A stretch of DNA of 8,096 nt, taken from Thermodesulfobacteriota bacterium (GTDB lineage: Bacteria; Desulfobacterota; QYQD01). The translations under genes and the position numbers were made by a program. Positions 1-5,311 of this stretch are shown here, one piece after another (positions within the stretch are counted from its first letter, which is position 1; every line of letters begins with the position of its first letter). The stretch covers positions 1-8,096 of the forward strand of contig JASEGX010000108.1 of assembly GCA_030017815.1 (NCBI GenBank), read 5' to 3'. The notes under the pieces are model-generated. The model saw nothing but the letters and a program-made list of their open reading frames with translations, did not search any database and had not been told where the DNA came from.

Positions 1-1
1 C

Positions 2-319
2 AAAGACTTTGTGAGTCATTATCTACCATCAATCTATAACCCATCAAAACTATACAAGGACCTAAGGTGTAGGCTCGTCCACAATTATTCCGAAGGTGGA
101 TCATACTGGTTTAAGGATAACAAGCCGGAGTTACACGGGAAAACTATGAATGGCAGAACCATCATTAATTTGGAGAACTTTATCGACGATTTGGGGAAAG
201 CATTTAATAAACTTTTAAAGGAAATCCAGTCTGATCCATCAAGAAAGCAAAAAGCTGTTGATCGATACAATTCTATTGGACTCCTTTGTGTAGGGGGATT
301 GGCACCCAGAAAGATGTAA
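2..319 (+). CDS. Hypothetical protein, 5'-truncated by window edge; possible HEPN-like Rx4H motif
   Basis: The reading frame is open to the left edge (codons for K-D-F precede the GTG at 11), and the GTG has no Shine-Dalgarno sequence, so the gene very probably begins outside the window. The visible 105 or so residues are soluble and charged. Near the start is L-R-C-R-L-V-H-N-Y-S, which contains an R-x4-H arrangement like that of HEPN-fold ribonucleases; it is followed by an aromatic Gly-rich turn and a helical stretch (NLENFIDDLGKAF). I do not recognise a named family, and the HEPN link is inference from one short motif. The small membrane-protein gene starts 23 bases after the stop and has its own strong RBS, so the two may be co-transcribed. 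An attC site lies downstream of that second gene, so both may belong to one integron cassette. Confidence 0.7.
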   Translation, partial: KDFVSHYLPSIYNPSKLYKDLRCRLVHNYSEGGSYWFKDNKPELHGKTMNGRTIINLENFIDDLGKAFNKLLKEIQSDPSRKQKAVDRYNSIGLLCVGGLAPRKM

Positions 320-342
320 CTGTTTTGAGGAGGGAGGACATA

Positions 343-684
343 ATGGATTTAGTAAAAGCGTTATGGCGTGGGGAAGTATCGCTTGCGAAAACATATTGGA
401 TCTTTGGTATTTGTATTAATGTGCTGCTCTTCATTTCATTATCCTACATTTCTAGAAACGAACAACTATTTTCTACCCCTCCGGGGAAATTGGTTTCCTG
501 GATGCTGTTTGGATTCTCTTTGGTCTATACCCCATTCATTCTTATATGTATTTGGAGGAGTGCGAATAAATATACAGGCACAAAGGCATGGTCAATATTA
601 GCAAAGATCATGGTCATTGTGGGCTGGATGGGCTATATAAAAGAGATGTTGGAAAGTGCTTTAATAATAACGGGGAAAAAATAG
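343..684 (+). CDS. Small hypothetical membrane protein (113 aa, about 3 TM helices)
   Basis: The start at 343 is chosen because GGAGG at 333-337 sits 5 bases upstream; the frame is open to 286 but without a better start. Three hydrophobic segments are visible, at about residues 18-37, 50-70 and 83-100, with short loops. The N-terminus carries a W-R-G-E-V motif, and an I-W-R-S-A-N-K-Y motif follows the second helix. Both look like conserved features of a widespread family of small uncharacterised inner-membrane proteins, but I cannot name a function. It lies just after the Rx4H protein and about 40 bases before a good attC site, the usual layout of an integron cassette. The stop codon falls inside a 16-base sequence that recurs at 1400-1415, so the last few residues may have been altered by an insertion or recombination event. 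Confidence 0.75.
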   Translation: MDLVKALWRGEVSLAKTYWIFGICINVLLFISLSYISRNEQLFSTPPGKLVSWMLFGFSLVYTPFILICIWRSANKYTGTKAWSILAKIMVIVGWMGYIKEMLESALIITGKK

Positions 685-687
685 GGA
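672..687 (+). repeat. 16-base direct repeat, copy 1
   Basis: GGGGAAAAAATAGGGA is identical to 1400-1415. This copy spans the stop codon of the small membrane protein. Similarity ends abruptly on both sides. It is A-rich but 16 of 16 bases match, and each copy lies near an attC or attC-like sequence. Confidence 0.6.
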
Positions 688-721
688 TGGAGTTCTCAAG
701 AAGTAATATGGAACTAACAAT

Positions 722-779
722 GCCTAACAAAACACTCCAGCGGATGGCTAATAGCTGCCGCTGATTTCAGACGTTGAAT
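722..779 (+). mobile_element. Integron attC recombination site (59-base element)
   Basis: A 58-base site with the expected parts in order. The R'' box GCCTAAC (722-728) fits RYYYAAC and the R' box GTTGAAT (773-779) fits GTTRRRY. Between them CAGCGG (738-743) pairs with CCGCTG (758-763). The flanks (GCCTAACAA at the start, TTTCAG-CGTT at the end) closely resemble known short attC sites such as that of aadB. The weak pairing of R'' with R' is expected in an array, because all but the first base of R' belongs to the next cassette. The orientation puts the preceding + strand gene(s) and this site in one cassette. No integrase is in the window. Confidence 0.75.
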
Positions 780-831
780 CTGTAGGAAAAGTCTCTTTTC
801 GTAATTTTGCTATTAATAAAATCAAATAGTT

Positions 832-876
832 ACGAGTCGGAGGATAGTGAAAATCGGGGTTTTTCTACAGACTCGT
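832..876 (+). other. Stem-loop upstream of the third cassette gene
   Basis: ACGAGTC (832-838) pairs perfectly with GACTCGT (870-876), and an inner TAG-GAAAA / TTTTTC-TA pairing is possible around a TCGGGG loop. The right arm runs into GTTATGC (875-881), which resembles an integron core site and lies 19 bases before the chosen gene start. It may be a second, degenerate attC-type fold or a leader hairpin. The hairpin contains GGAGG (839-843) and a GTG at 847, so folding would mask that GTG as a start. Confidence 0.4.
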
Positions 877-900
877 TATGCCTCAACCATGGAGCTTAAT

Positions 901-1341
901 ATGAATAACTTTGAAAAAGAGAAAATTGCTGTTAAAGCATACCGCCTAGCAGAAATGTCAGACCATGATTGGAAGAAAGTAATGTTGAAGTACGGACACT
1001 CATTGAAAGAATGGTGGGTTATTCCGACAAATTTATGGTACTTTTTATCATTAGCAGGAATAGTAGTCATTATTTTTAATTGGTTTTCTCCTTGGCTGCG
1101 GATCATAGCGTTATTACCAGCTCTTTACGCAGCGATGCAAATTGGTAGTCGCGCTGGCAATGTGGATGGCTTCCAAATAGGTTATGAATGGGGCAAAGAA
1201 GATGGCGTTTGTAAAGGTATGGGTATTGATGAGACAGAAAAAGATGAGTTTCTGAGGTTAGCAAGGGATCTTATAGTCGAATTTAAAGTTGAATCGGGGG
1301 ATCCAATGCTTGGGTTAGGAAAGAGAGCGAAAGATGATTGA
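901..1341 (+). CDS. Hypothetical membrane protein in a probable integron cassette (146 aa)
   Basis: The frame is open from a GTG at 847, but that codon lies inside a stem-loop and is only 3 bases from GGAGG. ATG 901 has GGAG at 891-894 with 6-base spacing and is preferred; ATG 889 has no RBS. The protein has a charged N-terminal helix (residues 1-38), a pair of hydrophobic segments at about 44-62 and 64-82, and a hydrophilic C-terminal tail of about 60 residues with G-Y-E-W-G-K-E-D-G and an acidic helix. I do not recognise the family. Placement between an attC site (722-779) and an attC-like sequence right after its stop fits a one-gene integron cassette. Base composition is AT-rich compared with the genes from 2188 onward, which also fits acquired DNA. 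Confidence 0.7.
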   Translation: MNNFEKEKIAVKAYRLAEMSDHDWKKVMLKYGHSLKEWWVIPTNLWYFLSLAGIVVIIFNWFSPWLRIIALLPALYAAMQIGSRAGNVDGFQIGYEWGKEDGVCKGMGIDETEKDEFLRLARDLIVEFKVESGDPMLGLGKRAKDD

Positions 1342-1401
1342 TAGCAGGCGGGTCGAACCGGACTCGCTTATACTCCGCTACTCAGCTTTCGGACGTTGTG
1401 G
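1342..1401 (+). mobile_element. Degenerate attC-like site
   Basis: Starting immediately after the stop codon, this stretch has a GCGGGTC / GACTCGC inverted pair (1349-1354 region and 1361-1367, one G-T mismatch), an AACCGGACTCGC segment typical of attC left halves, and an ending CTCAGCTTTCGGACGTTG that resembles attC right halves. However, no clean R'' box (RYYYAAC) is visible and GTTGTGG (1395-1401) departs from GTTRRRY. Position and orientation are right for the attC of the preceding gene. I read it as a decayed or divergent site. Confidence 0.4.
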
Positions 1402-1415
1402 GGAAAAAATAGGGA
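1400..1415 (+). repeat. 16-base direct repeat, copy 2
   Basis: Identical to 672-687. This copy begins at the last bases of the attC-like sequence and is followed by an ACGCT (1415-1419) / AGCGT (1446-1450) inverted pair. It may mark the edge of a decayed small element; no transposase is left. Confidence 0.6.
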
Positions 1416-1531
1416 CGCTGGTAAAAAAGTAAGTTGATAACGGAAAGCGTAAATCTGAAACAAAACCCATTCTTCACACCTAAGCGTGTCGGGAGCGGCC
1501 TCTAAAGTTATTACGGTAAACAATTTTTAAA

Positions 1532-1560
1532 TTGACATTCTCCCATCGCAGATATACATT
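1532..1560 (+). promoter_or_regulatory. Sigma70-type promoter of mazEF
   Basis: A perfect -35 box TTGACA (1532-1537), a 17-base spacer and a -10 box TACATT (1555-1560, 4 of 6) lie 30 bases before the mazE start. The -10 box lies inside the operator palindrome, as expected for a self-repressed toxin-antitoxin operon. A private promoter also fits a gene pair at the far end of a cassette array. Confidence 0.7.
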
Positions 1561-1567
1561 GTATATC
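1551..1567 (+). promoter_or_regulatory. Palindromic operator for MazE/MazEF autorepression
   Basis: GATATAC-ATT-GTATATC is a perfect 7-base inverted repeat with a 3-base spacer, overlapping the -10 box; further ATAT-rich half-sites run to about 1574. The alternating TA-rich palindrome resembles the one bound by MazE and MazEF upstream of E. coli mazEF. Binding here is inferred from position and symmetry. Confidence 0.65.
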
Positions 1568-1589
1568 ATATATGTAAGGGGACATAACT

Positions 1590-1841
1590 ATGCAAGATAA
1601 TATGGAGTTACAAATTGGGAAATGGGGTAATTCGCTTGGCATTCGACTTCCAAAACATGTATTAGAGTCACTCCATCTGGGTGTAAAAGATCGGGTAAGT
1701 TGCTCATTAGAGGATGGAAAATTGATTTTAAAGCCCCTGTCTCACCAAAAGAAATACACATTAGAAGAGTTGCTCGCCCAGGTACAAGAACCCGGCGAGG
1801 AAGTTTCATGGGGCAAGCCGGAAGGAGAGGAAGTTTGGTAG
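1590..1841 (+). CDS. mazE: MazE-type antitoxin (AbrB/SpoVT DNA-binding fold)
   Basis: Antitoxin of a type II toxin-antitoxin pair: it should bind and neutralise the downstream MazF ribonuclease and repress the operon. The 83-residue product has the family hallmark Q-I-G-K-W-G-N-S-L-G-I-R-L-P-K (about residues 8-22), a swapped-hairpin AbrB DNA-binding domain to about residue 50, and an acidic C-terminal tail ending in G-K-P-E-G-E-E-V-W, the MazE segment that covers the toxin. RBS AAGGGG at 1576-1581 lies 8 bases before ATG 1590; an internal ATG at 1602 (M-E-L-Q-I) matches the usual MazE N-terminus but has no RBS of its own. The 3' end overlaps the toxin gene, indicating translational coupling. 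The tail contains an internal repeat, G-E-E-V-S-W and G-E-E-V-W, encoded by two copies of GAGGAAGTTT 30 bases apart. Confidence 0.93.
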   Translation: MQDNMELQIGKWGNSLGIRLPKHVLESLHLGVKDRVSCSLEDGKLILKPLSHQKKYTLEELLAQVQEPGEEVSWGKPEGEEVW

Positions 1842-2170
1842 GCTATATCCCAAAACGCGGAGATTTTATTCACCTTAATTTTGACCCACAAGCCGGGCAT
1901 GAACAGAAGGGAAGCAGGCTGGCGTTAGTCGTAAGTCATAGCGCTTTTAATAAAAAGATGGGGTTCATTTTTGTTTGTCCCATCAGCAACACAGAACGTA
2001 AAAATCCATTTTATGTAGCCATACCCGAAGGTAAAAAAATTATAGGGGTGATCATGGCAGATCAGTTGCGTTCGCTTGATTACGGAGCTAGAAACGCGGC
2101 CTACATTAGCAAATGCCCGGAAGAACTACTCCGGGAAGTCTTAATGCGTATCGACCCTATAATGTTCTGA
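1835..2170 (+). CDS. mazF: MazF/ChpB-type mRNA interferase toxin
   Basis: Ribosome-independent endoribonuclease toxin of the MazF (PemK/CcdB-fold) family, 111 residues, the same length as E. coli MazF. Family motifs are clear: Y-I-P-K-R-G-D-F-I (4-12), F-D-P-Q-A-G-H-E-Q-K-G-S-R (16-28), C-P-I-S-N (48-52), N-P-F (57-59) and A-D-Q-L-R-S (near residue 75). R28 aligns with catalytic Arg29 of E. coli MazF; the residue aligned with catalytic Thr52 is Ser51, a conservative change. I chose TTG 1835 because AGGAG at 1823-1827 precedes it by 7 bases and the N-terminus then matches the family. ATG 1808, with GAGG at 1797-1800, would add nine residues and is a real alternative. The start overlaps the mazE stop, so translation is coupled. 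The gene ends 17 bases from the convergent kinase gene. Confidence 0.9.
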   Translation: MVGYIPKRGDFIHLNFDPQAGHEQKGSRLALVVSHSAFNKKMGFIFVCPISNTERKNPFYVAIPEGKKIIGVIMADQLRSLDYGARNAAYISKCPEELLREVLMRIDPIMF

Positions 2171-2187
2171 CTTCCATCACGTAATCG

Positions 2188-3771
2188 TCAGAGGGATAGG
2201 GCGCGGCGTATATCTTCCGGGCAGGACTGGAGTATATAAGCTGTAGTCCTGTCCACGGTCTGGCTTGTATCTACCTGAAGAAGGCGGCTTGGCGGTATCT
2301 CCTCCGGTCGATCAAAGGTCTCCACCTGTTTCAGATATATCTCCCAGCGGCCGTCTGAGACAGCCTTTTTGTTTTTTCTGCGTCTTTCCAGCCGGGCCTT
2401 GGTTTCCTTTTCCGGGCAGTGACAATAGACAAAACAATAGGGGACATCCAGTCCTTCGGCCATCTTTATCAGGGCCATTCTTTCGGCCCGGTCTTTGTAT
2501 GAGGCGTCGAGGATGACGGATTCTCCCATCTCCAACCGGGCCGCCGCTTCTTCGCGTAATCTGGTATAGGTCGAGCGGGAAAAGTCTGCGCTATAAATAC
2601 CCTGCCCGAAGGGCTCCGGCCTTCTTTCTGTGGGCGCGAGACCGGCCATTTTTTTCCTGATCTCGTCAGAATTAAGGGGCACGATGGCTAGTTTTTCACC
2701 AATAACCCTGGCCTGGGTGCTCTTCCCGCCGGCAATAAGGCCAAAGAATACCAGGAGAACCGGCTTCCTTTTTCCGCCGGCATAGTGGTAGGCAAGGCTA
2801 AGGTATTTTCGGGCCGTAGATAGAGAGCGGCCCCGGTCTTCTTCGCTTATCTCCTTGCTGTCTGCCGAGAAGGAGTGGATTTTGCCGCGCACATAGGCCC
2901 GGTAACATTTATAGAAATCCAGTATGTCTATAAGCGAGCGGTCTCCGGAGAGTTCCACAAAGCGATCGATAAGATATCCGGAGAGGGCGCCCAGGCGGTG
3001 AAAATCCAGGTCCATGGCCAGGAAGGCTATATCACAGGCCACGTCTCCATAGCGGAAACGCTCGTTGAACTCTATGCAGTCGTAAATATAGACATCATCA
3101 GCTATACAGATGTTGGCCGAATAGAGGTCGCCGTGCCCGTCCCGGATTTTTCCTGATTTTATACGTTCCTTAAAGAGATTAGCCCTTTTTTCAAAGAAGG
3201 AGAGACTGTATGCCTTAATGGTTTCAAAGCGCTCCCTGGTGAGGGCGCGGCCGATATAGCCTTCGGTCTGGGCAAAGTTTTCCTCGATATTGAAACGTAC
3301 CTGCGGGATTTCGCCATAGAAGTCTATCTCCGGGCCGGTGGCGGCCTGTGTGTAGAAGGGGACGAGTTTTTGCACGATGCGGTCGATGACCCCTTGACCT
3401 ACTTTGTCATCCTTTATCAGGACGTCCATCATCCGGTCCTGGGGCATCTGCCGCATCTTTACCGCGTATTCAATGACTTCTCCCGGACCGTTTATAAAAA
3501 AGCCTTTTCCGTCTGTAGTCACCGGTTCCACCCCGAGATAGATCTCCGGTGAGAGCCTTTTATTGAGGACTACCTCCCGCTCACAAAAGTGTTTGCGTTT
3601 TTCGAGGGTGGTAAAATCGAGAAAACCGAAGTTAACAGGTTTTTTTATCTTATAAACAAAGTCACCGGTAATAAAGACGTAGGAGATATGGGTCTGGACA
3701 AGTTTTATCTCGGCTACCGGGTGGGGATATGCCCCTGGCCTTAACAGACCTTTTACAAAGTCGGGCAACAT
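2188..3771 (-). CDS. Two-domain kinase: APH-like domain fused to AAA_33 P-loop kinase
   Basis: A 527-residue cytosolic protein matching the COG2187 + COG0645 fusion found in many proteobacteria. The N-terminal half (to about residue 330) is aminoglycoside-phosphotransferase-like: K-I-K-K-P-V-N-F-G-F-L-D-F-T-T-L-E-K-R (41-59), Brenner-type catalytic motif H-G-D-L-Y-S-A-N (213-220) and a metal-binding Asp in Y-D-C-I-E-F (D231). The C-terminal part is a small P-loop kinase: Walker A G-L-I-A-G-G-K-S-T (344-352), S-D-E-I-R-K (368-373), V-I-L-D-A-S-Y (419-425) and an Arg/Lys-rich lid (455-470). Both active sites look intact. The substrate is unknown; resistance should not be assumed from the APH name. 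ATG 3771 has AGAGG 6 bases upstream. The gene diverges from the selenoprotein gene across 152 bases. Confidence 0.88.
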   Translation of the reverse strand: MLPDFVKGLLRPGAYPHPVAEIKLVQTHISYVFITGDFVYKIKKPVNFGFLDFTTLEKRKHFCEREVVLNKRLSPEIYLGVEPVTTDGKGFFINGPGEVIEYAVKMRQMPQDRMMDVLIKDDKVGQGVIDRIVQKLVPFYTQAATGPEIDFYGEIPQVRFNIEENFAQTEGYIGRALTRERFETIKAYSLSFFEKRANLFKERIKSGKIRDGHGDLYSANICIADDVYIYDCIEFNERFRYGDVACDIAFLAMDLDFHRLGALSGYLIDRFVELSGDRSLIDILDFYKCYRAYVRGKIHSFSADSKEISEEDRGRSLSTARKYLSLAYHYAGGKRKPVLLVFFGLIAGGKSTQARVIGEKLAIVPLNSDEIRKKMAGLAPTERRPEPFGQGIYSADFSRSTYTRLREEAAARLEMGESVILDASYKDRAERMALIKMAEGLDVPYCFVYCHCPEKETKARLERRRKNKKAVSDGRWEIYLKQVETFDRPEEIPPSRLLQVDTSQTVDRTTAYILQSCPEDIRRALSL

Positions 3772-3802
3772 GCGGAACCTCTGATGGCAGATAAGATGAC
3801 TC

Positions 3803-3831
3803 TTGTTATCAGCTTATAGATGATGTGTCAA
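3803..3831 (-). promoter_or_regulatory. Possible promoter of the APH/AAA kinase gene
   Basis: On the minus strand a perfect TTGACA (3826-3831) is followed after 17 bases by TAACAA (3803-3808), only a poor -10 match. The implied leader would be about 25 bases. The -35 box is strong, the -10 weak, so the call is tentative. Confidence 0.3.
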
Positions 3832-3877
3832 GGTATGGTGTTTATTTTTGATAATGCTGGACATCTGATTAGGACTT

Positions 3878-3906
3878 TTGATATGATTTTTGCGCAGGCA
3901 TAAAAT
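3878..3906 (+). promoter_or_regulatory. Sigma70-type promoter of the selenoprotein gene
   Basis: TTGATA (3878-3883, 5 of 6) and TAAAAT (3901-3906, 5 of 6) with a 17-base spacer point rightward at the ATG at 3924. The predicted transcript start near 3913 leaves a leader of only about 11 bases, just enough to hold the AGGTG ribosome site at 3914-3918. Confidence 0.45.
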
Positions 3907-3923
3907 CCTTTGTAGGTGTTGAG

Positions 3924-5273
3924 ATGAGCAGGCTCTTAGCATATCTCTCTTTATTGGTTATAGTGTTCTTATCCTTTTTTGCCTCATCCGGTGCAGAAGA
4001 AGGGACAAGGATAACCCTGCTCTTAACCGGTCAGACCCGGGGGGCGCTGGAGCCCTGCGGCTGAGGTGAAAACCGGGCTGGCGGTCTGGCCAGAAGGACT
4101 ACAATAATCAAGGACGTTCTTAAGGAGAATCCCCAGGCCCTGTTGATCGAAGGGAGCGGCGCTTTTCATGGCACAGGCCCGACGGATCTGGTAAGGACTG
4201 AGGTTTATCTAAAGACCCTGGAGAAGATGGGCTATCACGCCATTGCCCTGGGCGGCGACGCCTTCAACTTCGGGACCGACTTTATCCGGAATCAGATTAA
4301 GACCCTAAAGACTCCTTTTCTTTCGGTCAGTGTCCATCAAGGTGAGGCTAAAGAGCTTTTAGGAAGGCCATATCTCATTAAGGAACTGGGCCCGGTCAAG
4401 GTGGGAATCCTGGCCTTGACCGCGCCGCCTCCCAGCCGCAATCAAATTCAAGCCGAAGGGGTTGAAATATCCGATCCTTTGGCCGGTATCAAAAAATATC
4501 TGCCCGCCATCAAAAGGGAAGCTAACCTGATTGTGGTCTTAAGCGATCTTCCAGAAGAAGAAAACAGATCACTCATCTCTGAATTTGACGACGTCCAGGT
4601 TATCCTGGCGGCCAGAGGCAATATCCCTGTAGAAAATGTCAACCATGCCGTCATCGTCTCTCCCGACCAGAAGTACCTGGCCAGACTGGATTTATGGGTG
4701 GACCATAATGGACGGCTTCTGAGGCATGACTTTAAGTGGGGTTACCTCTCGATGGATATCGCCCCTGATCCGGCTATAGAGCAATTTATTTCACAGGCTT
4801 ATGGCGCAGCGGGTAAGGATCGGGCAGGGCAGGCAGAGGCAAGACGAAGGTTTTCTGACCAGGCATTAGAGCAGGACAGGGATAATGGTTACGTGGGGGC
4901 GGAGAGCTGCCGAAGTTGCCATGAAACTGAATACCGGGCCTGGAAAGGCACCAGGCATTCCCGGGCCTTCGATACCTTGAGAGATGTCCAGCGACATTTT
5001 TATCCTGATTGTATTTCGTGTCATACCACTGGCTTTGGTTACCCTACCGGCTTTCAGATGGGTCAGGCTGTGGGCCGCCTGGCCGGTGTGGAGTGCGAGG
5101 TATGCCACGGCCCAGGCCGGAAACATACCTTCCACCCTGAAACGTCTCAGTTGAGACGTACCATCCCTGCTTCCATCTGCCTCGCATGTCATGACAAGGA
5201 GAGAACTCCTGGCCTTGAGGAGCAAAAGGAGCTGTTTTTTGGCCGGATAAGCCATAAGGCATTAACTCAGTAA
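3924..5273 (+). CDS. Selenoprotein: 5'-nucleotidase-like domain fused to a tetrahaem cytochrome c, UGA = Sec47
   Basis: One frame runs from ATG 3924 (AGGTG 5 bases upstream) to the stop at 5271-5273, crossed only by TGA at 4062-4064. Read through, it gives 449 residues. A Sec signal peptide (M-S-R, hydrophobic to about 20, cleavage near S-S-G-A/E-E) puts it in the periplasm. A UshA/metallophosphatase-related domain (about 28-300) has the motif L-T-G-Q-T-R-G-A-L-E-P-C-G-U-G followed by G-G-L-A-R-R; relatives as I know them have Cys-Gly-Cys here, so TGA stands for the second Cys. The usual metal-binding motifs are not recognisable (A-L-G-G-D-A-F where UshA has an N-H-E motif), so phosphatase activity is doubtful. 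The C-terminal part is cytochrome c554-like with four CxxCH haem sites (329-333, 363-367, 391-395, 419-423) and H-S-R-A-F. A redox role is inferred. A call starting at TTG 4143 would lose residues 1-73. Confidence 0.85.
4065..4097 (+). promoter_or_regulatory. Bacterial SECIS element just after the in-frame TGA
   Basis: CTGGC (4078-4082) and GCCAG (4089-4093) form a perfect 5-bp stem around the loop GGTCTG (4083-4088), with CC (4073-4074) / GG (4096-4097) able to pair below an internal loop. Counting the T of TGA as 1, the loop G and T fall at 23 and 24, the same positions and the same GGTCTG sequence as in the E. coli fdhF SECIS recognised by SelB. It lies within coding sequence, as bacterial SECIS elements do. 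Confidence 0.8.
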
Positions 5274-5311
5274 GAGCAGATTTTGTAATCCCCCCTTGTT
5301 TGATACCGCAG

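Noticed and set aside
847..849. GTG start for the third cassette gene
   Set aside because: Only 3 bases separate it from GGAGG and it lies within a stem-loop; ATG 901 has GGAG at proper spacing. It cannot be fully excluded.
1400..1460. Remnant of a REP-associated tyrosine transposase element, suggested by the AAATAGGGACG-like sequence
   Set aside because: No transposase fragment and no clear REP hairpin are present; the likeness is too short to support a call.
2875..3156. 93-codon open frame on the plus strand within the kinase gene
   Set aside because: It mirrors the APH catalytic region on the other strand and shows no recognisable domain or start signals.
3781..3812. CTGAT...ATCAG imperfect inverted repeat in the divergent intergenic region as an operator
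   Set aside because: Pairing is interrupted by several mismatches and nothing in the window suggests a regulator for it.
4062..4064. TGA read as a nonsense mutation making the cytochrome gene a pseudogene
   Set aside because: The frame downstream is fully open and well conserved in motif, the TGA sits exactly at an expected redox Cys, and a SECIS-like hairpin lies at the exact fdhF spacing.
4143..4145. TTG as the start of a shorter cytochrome gene
   Set aside because: It has no RBS and would give a protein without a signal peptide, although four haem sites need periplasmic maturation; conserved domain sequence continues upstream in the same frame.
4866..5255. 129-codon open frame on the minus strand within the cytochrome gene
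   Set aside because: It is antisense to a well supported coding region with four haem motifs, has no RBS or family resemblance, and fits a shadow frame.
5274..5311. Bidirectional terminator between the convergent selenoprotein and MFS genes
   Set aside because: The 38 bases contain a CCCCCC run and T-rich bits but no stem followed by a U tract on either strand.
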